Of a stretch of 64,000 nucleotides of DNA, positions 60,085 to 64,000 are shown one piece after another. A program made the position numbers and the translations under genes. The stretch lies in the NCBI GenBank assembly GCA_030583925.1, contig CP129482.1:2728001-2792000 (forward strand), written 5' to 3'. A model generated the notes under the pieces. That model was not told the origin of the DNA. It was given only the letters and a program-made list of their open reading frames with translations, and searched no databases. How positions within the stretch are numbered: position 1 is the stretch's first letter; every line of letters begins with the position of its first letter. Source of the DNA: Anaerolineales bacterium (GTDB taxonomy: Bacteria > Chloroflexota > Anaerolineae > Anaerolineales > Villigracilaceae).

Positions 60085-60624
60085 TTACGGCACATATTGT
60101 GCGAAGGTCTGTTCAAATGTTTCTTCGCTGGTGAAGCCCACCCACTTCATCAGAACCGCCCCATCCGGGTCGAGGAAGTACACTTCTGGTTGATAGTAGA
60201 AGCCGAGAGCCTGTTGAAAATCAGACGTATTCGGGTCGTCGGCGTCGAGATACGAGAATTTGATCTTGCCGAAATATTTCGCTTCAAGCCCATGAACCAT
60301 GGGCGCCATGGCGCGGCAGGTGCCTCAGGTGAAGCGGAAAAACTCGACGAACTGATACTGACCCGAAGCCAGACTCACCGTAGACGGGTCGGTCGCTTCG
60401 AGGTTGGGACCGCGCGACGTGGCAACAGGAAGCGGCGCCTGTGTCGGCGGCTCGGTCGCGACGGGAGGCTGGGTCGCCTCTCCGCCAGCGGATTCGACGG
60501 GCGGCAACGGCGTCGCGCTGGGCAACACGGCTGAGGACTGCGTCGCCGGGGCAGGCGCGCAAGCCGCAAGGATAACTGCGACCAGAAGTAAGGGAGAAAG
60601 GAAGCGGGTTTTCATCTTCATCAT
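60085..60624 (-). CDS. Thioredoxin-like lipoprotein with in-frame UGA, probable selenoprotein
   Basis: Read through one UGA, this is a 179-residue protein. A lipoprotein signal (LAAC, Cys22) is followed by an Ala/Pro/Thr linker to about 75, then a thioredoxin-like domain. The redox site reads FFRFT-UGA-GTCRAMAP: the UGA (60325-60327, codon 100) stands precisely where the first Cys of CxxC belongs, and the frame is unchanged on both sides. The remaining domain (EAKYFGKIKFSYLDADDP, then QPEVYFLDPDG) is intact. A SECIS-like hairpin follows (60288-60304). Selenocysteine is the best reading; a nonsense mutation or sequencing error is the alternative. AGGAG precedes the ATG. Confidence 0.8.
60288..60304 (-). 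promoter_or_regulatory. Candidate bacterial SECIS hairpin
   Basis: On the mRNA, GCCCATG pairs with CATGGGC across a GTT loop: 7 bp, 3-nt loop, first loop base G. The loop begins 27 nt after the UGA. This agrees with the published bacterial SECIS pattern (a stem-loop within about 16-37 nt of UGA, with a G at the start of the loop). Computed by eye only. Confidence 0.6.
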
Positions 60625-60686
60625 TGTCTTGAACTCCTGACAATTTGTATCAAAAAGTCCTTACGCAATTGTTACAAACGCCATCT

Positions 60687-60715
60687 TTGACGAATGTTAG
60701 CCCCTACGCTATACT
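60687..60715 (+). promoter_or_regulatory. Promoter of the P5C dehydrogenase gene
   Basis: TTGACG (60687-60692), 17 nt, TATACT (60710-60715). The leader of about 95 nt contains an imperfect stem (GTAGTTC...GAACTAC, about 60749-60786). Confidence 0.75.
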
Positions 60716-60817
60716 ACGGCTGGTTCACTGTTGATTCGTTGTGTAGTTCGATAGTTGGGTGATTCTCGACTACTGAACTACAAAACTAAATAATTAAAAA
60801 CTACTTACGGAGGAAGA

Positions 60818-62479
60818 ATGGCTGGTTTCAAACTCACCTACGGCACGATGTTCAATCCGCCTGAGGCGCTTCACGAGGGGTTCGATAAAGCGGTCGCCAA
60901 ACTCAAACAGAATCTCGGCAAAGAATACGGCATGTTCATTGACGGCAAGGATGTGTTCAGTGACGAAAAATTCGAGGACCGTTCGCCCGTCAACACCGGC
61001 TGGGTTCTGGCGCGGATGCAAAAAGGTCACGCGCTGCACGCGCGCATGGCGATCGAGGCGGCGCGTAAAGCCTTCCCCGCGTGGAGCCACACCCCGTGGC
61101 AGAAGCGCGTGCAATTAGTCCGCAAAGCCGCTTCGTTGATCGAGAAGCGCATCTTCGAACTCGGCGCGGCGATGGCGCTTGAAGTCGGCAAGAACCGCAT
61201 GGAATCGCTCGGCGACGTGCAAGAGACCGCCGACCTGATGTATTGGCCCGCGCAGATGATGGAGGAGAACGACGGCTTCATCAAACCGATGGGCAAAGAT
61301 CCGCTGACGGGTTTCGATTCGACGAATGTCTCTGTTCTGCGCCCGTATGGCGTGTGGCTTGTTATCTCGCCGTTCAACTTCCCCTTCGCGTTGACCGGCG
61401 GACCGACCGGCGCGGCGCTCGTAGCTGGCAATACGGTTGTCATCAAGCCCGCCTCGGATACCGCGTGGATCGTACGCTTGTACGTGGAATGTTTACGCGA
61501 CGCGGGCTTCCCGCCCGGCGTGGTCAACTTTGTGACCGGTCCCGGCTCCACGGTTGGGCAGGCGCTGGTGGATAGCCCGGAAGTTGACGGCGCGACTTTC
61601 ACCGGTTCGTTCGACGTGGGCATGAAGATGTACCGCGATTTTGCGAGCCGCAATTACGTCCGCCCGATCGTGTTGGAACTCGGCGGAAAAAATCCCGCGA
61701 TTGTGTCGCGCAACGCCAACCTCGAAGACGCGGCGACCGGCATCTATCGCTCGGCGTTCGGCTTGCAGGGACAGAAATGCTCGGCGGCTTCGCGCATCCT
61801 TGTGGAAGAGCCCGTGTACGATGAACTGCTCGCCAAACTGAAATCGAAGGTGGATTCGCTCGTGATCGGCGACCCGACCGAACGCGCGACTTACATTGGA
61901 CCGGTTGTCAATCAGGGCGCGTACAACGAGTTCAAGAATTACACCGAAGAGATCAACCAAGCGGGCGGGCGGTTCCTCACCGGCGGCAACGTAAAGTCCG
62001 GCGGCATGTACGATTACGGCTATTACTGCGAGCCGACGCTCGTCACCAACCTGCCCTTCGAGCATCGCTTGTGGAAGCACGAAATGTTCCTGCCCATCAG
62101 CACGATCGGCAAGGTGCAAAACCTCGACGAAGCGATGAAGATCGCCAACGACGTGAACTACGGTCTCACCGCTGGGTTCTACGGCTCGCCGAAAGAAACC
62201 GCGTGGTTCTTCGATAACATCCAAGCGGGCGTAACGTACGCGAATCGTCCGCAAGGCGCGACGACCGGCGCGTGGCCCGGCTTCCAACCCTTCGGCGGCT
62301 GGAAAGGCTCCGGCGCGAGCGGCAAAAACGGCGGCGGATACTATTACGTGCAGTTGTACATGCACGAGCAGATTCAAACGCTGGTAAAGGTGTCGAAGAA
62401 ATCTGCACCGAAGAAATCGTCCTCGAAGGCGAAACCCGCCAAGAAGAAAGTTGCAAAGAAAAAGAAGACGCGCAAGTAG
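60818..62479 (+). CDS. pruA: L-glutamate gamma-semialdehyde (P5C) dehydrogenase
   Basis: The 553-residue aldehyde dehydrogenase has the P5C dehydrogenase features GQKCSAASR (catalytic Cys), LELGGKNP (Glu) and SPFNFPFAL. It completes proline degradation to glutamate. Beyond about residue 525 there is a Lys/Ala/Pro tail (KSAPKKSSSKAKPAKKK) resembling the tails of histone-like proteins, not found on ordinary PruA. GGAGGA precedes the ATG. No proline dehydrogenase gene is adjacent. Confidence 0.9.
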   Translation: MAGFKLTYGTMFNPPEALHEGFDKAVAKLKQNLGKEYGMFIDGKDVFSDEKFEDRSPVNTGWVLARMQKGHALHARMAIEAARKAFPAWSHTPWQKRVQLVRKAASLIEKRIFELGAAMALEVGKNRMESLGDVQETADLMYWPAQMMEENDGFIKPMGKDPLTGFDSTNVSVLRPYGVWLVISPFNFPFALTGGPTGAALVAGNTVVIKPASDTAWIVRLYVECLRDAGFPPGVVNFVTGPGSTVGQALVDSPEVDGATFTGSFDVGMKMYRDFASRNYVRPIVLELGGKNPAIVSRNANLEDAATGIYRSAFGLQGQKCSAASRILVEEPVYDELLAKLKSKVDSLVIGDPTERATYIGPVVNQGAYNEFKNYTEEINQAGGRFLTGGNVKSGGMYDYGYYCEPTLVTNLPFEHRLWKHEMFLPISTIGKVQNLDEAMKIANDVNYGLTAGFYGSPKETAWFFDNIQAGVTYANRPQGATTGAWPGFQPFGGWKGSGASGKNGGGYYYVQLYMHEQIQTLVKVSKKSAPKKSSSKAKPAKKKVAKKKKTRK

Positions 62480-62483
62480 TTGA

Positions 62484-62553
62484 CTCTCACCCCTGCCCCC
62501 TCTCCTCGCTTCGTCTTCGCTGACGCTCCGCGCAGCGCGACCGGGAGAGGGGA
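62484..62553 (+). repeat. Palindromic dispersed repeat, family B, long form
   Basis: CTCTCACCCCTGCCCCCTCT opens the unit and GGGAGAGGGG closes it, with an inserted GCGCAGCG-type hairpin. It ends 10 nt before the methyltransferase ATG and provides its only SD-like sequence (GGGAGAGG). Confidence 0.75.
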
Positions 62554-62562
62554 ATTTAATCC

Positions 62563-63324
62563 ATGCCCTGGAATCCCGATCAATATCACAAATTTCAATC
62601 GGAGCGCGCCGCGCCGTTCTACGATCTGCTGGCGCTCGTTGATGTGCGCGAAAATCTCAAAGTGGTGGATTTGGGATGCGGACCCGGCGAGTTGACGCGT
62701 CAACTGGCAGACCGACTCCCCCAGTCCGATGTGACCGGGCTCGACTCATCGCCGGAGATGTTGGCAAAAGCCGCGTCTTTCGCACGGGGAGGCTTGATCT
62801 TCCAACTCGGCGATCAAGCCCGCCTCGACGGTGCGTGGGATGTGATCTTCAGCAACGCCGCGCTGCAATGGAGTGAGAATCACACCGAGCTGATTCCATC
62901 CCTGTTCAGCCGACTCAAGCCCGGCGGACAGATCGCCGTGCAAGTCCCATCGAACCACAATCACATCTCGCATCAAATTTATCGTGAGACCGCCGACGAG
63001 GAACCGTTCAAATCCATTCTGCGAGGGTTTCAACGGATCGCGCCGGTGTTGACGATTGACCAGTACGCGCAAATTCTTTTCACATGCGGCGCGGAAGAAA
63101 TTGTTGTGTTCGAAAAGGTCTACTCGCATGTGCTAAAAGATTCGGACGCCATCGTCGAGTGGATTTCGGGCACTGCGCTCGTGCCTTATTTCGAGCGGCT
63201 GGGAGATCACAAAAATAAGTTTGTGGATTCGATACGCGAGAAGATGCGGAAAGCATTGCCAGACAGCCCAGTGTTTTATCCATTCCGCCGCATCTTGTTT
63301 TCGGCAAGGAAACCTGGAGAATAA
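62563..63324 (+). CDS. Trans-aconitate methyltransferase-like SAM-dependent enzyme
   Basis: The 253-residue class I methyltransferase has the SAM motif VVDLGCGPGELT at about 34-45 and D in TGLDSSPEM. The overall sequence (NPDQYHKF at the start, SNAALQWSENH, PGGQIAVQVPSNHN) resembles trans-aconitate 2-methyltransferase (Tam), which detoxifies an aconitate by-product of the citrate cycle. The start follows a family B repeat. Confidence 0.82.
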   Translation: MPWNPDQYHKFQSERAAPFYDLLALVDVRENLKVVDLGCGPGELTRQLADRLPQSDVTGLDSSPEMLAKAASFARGGLIFQLGDQARLDGAWDVIFSNAALQWSENHTELIPSLFSRLKPGGQIAVQVPSNHNHISHQIYRETADEEPFKSILRGFQRIAPVLTIDQYAQILFTCGAEEIVVFEKVYSHVLKDSDAIVEWISGTALVPYFERLGDHKNKFVDSIREKMRKALPDSPVFYPFRRILFSARKPGE

Positions 63325-63326
63325 AA

Positions 63327-63581
63327 ATGGGCGAACCCGAACAATATTCACGCAAAGAAATCATCTCCCGCATCGGAACGTTTTTCCTCATGCTAGCGGT
63401 TGGGTTCCTTGTGTTCTTCCTGCTTTCCGATTCCAGCGGCGCGCCTTCGCTGAATTATTTCTGCTGGGGCATGATCCTTGCTGGGCTGGGATTCATTTTC
63501 CGCGCACAGTATAGAAAACCAACGCCAGCCAGCGGTCGGTTTGGATGGTTAAGGCGATTGTTGAAAGGCAAAGAAGAATGA
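63327..63581 (+). CDS. Small two-helix membrane protein
   Basis: Eighty-four residues with hydrophobic segments at about 15-34 and 42-58, a basic Lys/Arg C-terminus. It begins 2 nt after the methyltransferase gene and ends in the ATGA that starts the next gene. Function unknown. Confidence 0.7.
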   Translation: MGEPEQYSRKEIISRIGTFFLMLAVGFLVFFLLSDSSGAPSLNYFCWGMILAGLGFIFRAQYRKPTPASGRFGWLRRLLKGKEE

Positions 63582-64000
63582 GCAAACTAATGTCGCTCAC
63601 CGAAGCGATTTCGAAATTTGTACAAGACGGAGACACAGTCTACGCGGCAGGGTTCACTCATCTCATCCCGTTCGCGGCGGGACACGAAATGATTCGGCAG
63701 AGGAAAAAGAATCTCACCCTCGCCCGCGCCACCCCAGACCTGATCTACGACCAGATGGTCGCGGCGGGGTGCGCCAAGAAAGTCATCTTCTCGTACATGG
63801 GCAATCCGGGTGTCGGGTCGCTGAGAATCGTCCGCTCGGCAATCGAGCAGGGAAAACTCGAACGGGAGGAATATTCGCACTTCGGGATGATCACGCGCCT
63901 GCAAGCCGGTGCGGCTGGTTTACCTTTCCTGCCGATGAACCAAACTGGCGCGGCTGATCTCGAAAAAGCGAATCCAAACATCAAGCGGATTCCCGACCCC
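63578..64000 (+). CDS. CoA-transferase subunit A (glutaconate type), cut off at window end
   Basis: The first 141 residues of an open frame that runs off the window. MSKLMSLTEAISKFVQDGDT, then GFTHLIPFAAGHEMIRQ, TPDLIYDQMVAAGCAKK and GNPGVGSLRIVR match the alpha subunit of glutaconate-type CoA-transferases, which move CoA between organic acids. The start overlaps the previous stop (ATGA). The beta subunit would be expected next. Confidence 0.82.
   Translation, partial: MSKLMSLTEAISKFVQDGDTVYAAGFTHLIPFAAGHEMIRQRKKNLTLARATPDLIYDQMVAAGCAKKVIFSYMGNPGVGSLRIVRSAIEQGKLEREEYSHFGMITRLQAGAAGLPFLPMNQTGAADLEKANPNIKRIPDP

Noticed and set aside
60085..60624. Two separate short genes or a simple pseudogene at the UGA-interrupted thioredoxin
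   Set aside because: The halves are in the same frame, the UGA lies at the redox Cys, and a SECIS-like hairpin follows. A pseudogene remains possible but is less likely.

Overview
The window looks like a chromosomal segment of an Anaerolineae-type member of the Chloroflexota. This is an inference from several traits seen together: lipoproteins and surface proteins with Thr/Pro-rich linkers, Tad-type pilin genes with mucin-like tails, an archaeal-type ProRS, a mitochondrial-type citrate synthase, nuo genes with a fused nuoCD, and many genes with a TATAAT box 6-9 nt before the start codon. There are no rRNA or tRNA genes, no CRISPR array, no phage and no transposase; almost everything is housekeeping or accessory metabolism, separated by palindromic repeats.

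Layout. 1-8.1 kb: a sugar-uptake locus with a LacI regulator, a binding lipoprotein, two ABC permeases (one carrying an inserted cytochrome c domain), a trehalose synthase-like enzyme and a GH13 cyclomaltodextrinase-like enzyme, with two identical 14-bp operators. 8.1-13.8 kb: a sirtuin, two paralogous lipoproteins, a TolB-like beta-propeller, oligopeptidase B. 13.8-18.6 kb (minus strand): citrate synthase, malate dehydrogenase, thioredoxin reductase, MurA (natural Cys-to-Asp form). 18.7-23.6 kb: prepilin peptidase and TadE/TadG-type pilins. 24-26.6 kb: GlmS, dCMP deaminase, PspC. 26.8-30.4 kb: FAD oxidoreductase, a SufR-like regulator, aldehyde dehydrogenase. 30.4-34.9 kb: IscX, NuoB, NuoCD, NuoI and the Mrp Fe-S carrier. 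35-42.2 kb: surface and LysM proteins, PSP1 protein, PIG-L deacetylase, M20 amidohydrolase, a GbsR-type regulator. 42.2-48.9 kb: zinc-ribbon protein, inositol monophosphatase-type enzyme, Mrr nuclease, CCA/poly(A) polymerase, a possible attenuator, LOG protein, ProRS. 49-53.4 kb: hydrolase, second FAD oxidoreductase, acetyl-CoA synthetase. 53.5-59.4 kb: toxin-antitoxin pair, tandem DUF1684 proteins, a complete ECF transporter. 59.5-64 kb: ferritin, a thioredoxin-like lipoprotein, P5C dehydrogenase, methyltransferase and a truncated CoA-transferase.

The strongest find is at 60085-60624 (minus). The thioredoxin-like lipoprotein is interrupted by one in-frame UGA exactly at the first position of its redox motif (U-G-T-C), and a 7-bp hairpin with a G-first GUU loop follows 27 nt later, as expected of a bacterial SECIS. 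It is most simply a selenoprotein. The second is the cytochrome c domain (CASCH, distal Met) placed in the extracytoplasmic loop of a MalG-type sugar permease, which suggests sugar uptake coupled to or sensed through redox state.

At a finer scale the intergenic DNA is rich in palindromic repeat families. One (GTCATTGCGAG ends) occurs four times, three of them just upstream of plus-strand genes; another (CCCTCTCC...GGAGAGGG) has entered coding sequences and supplies a C-terminus, an internal 13-residue insertion and Shine-Dalgarno-like sequence. Starts were chosen here from visible ribosome-binding sites or from the -10/ATG spacing.
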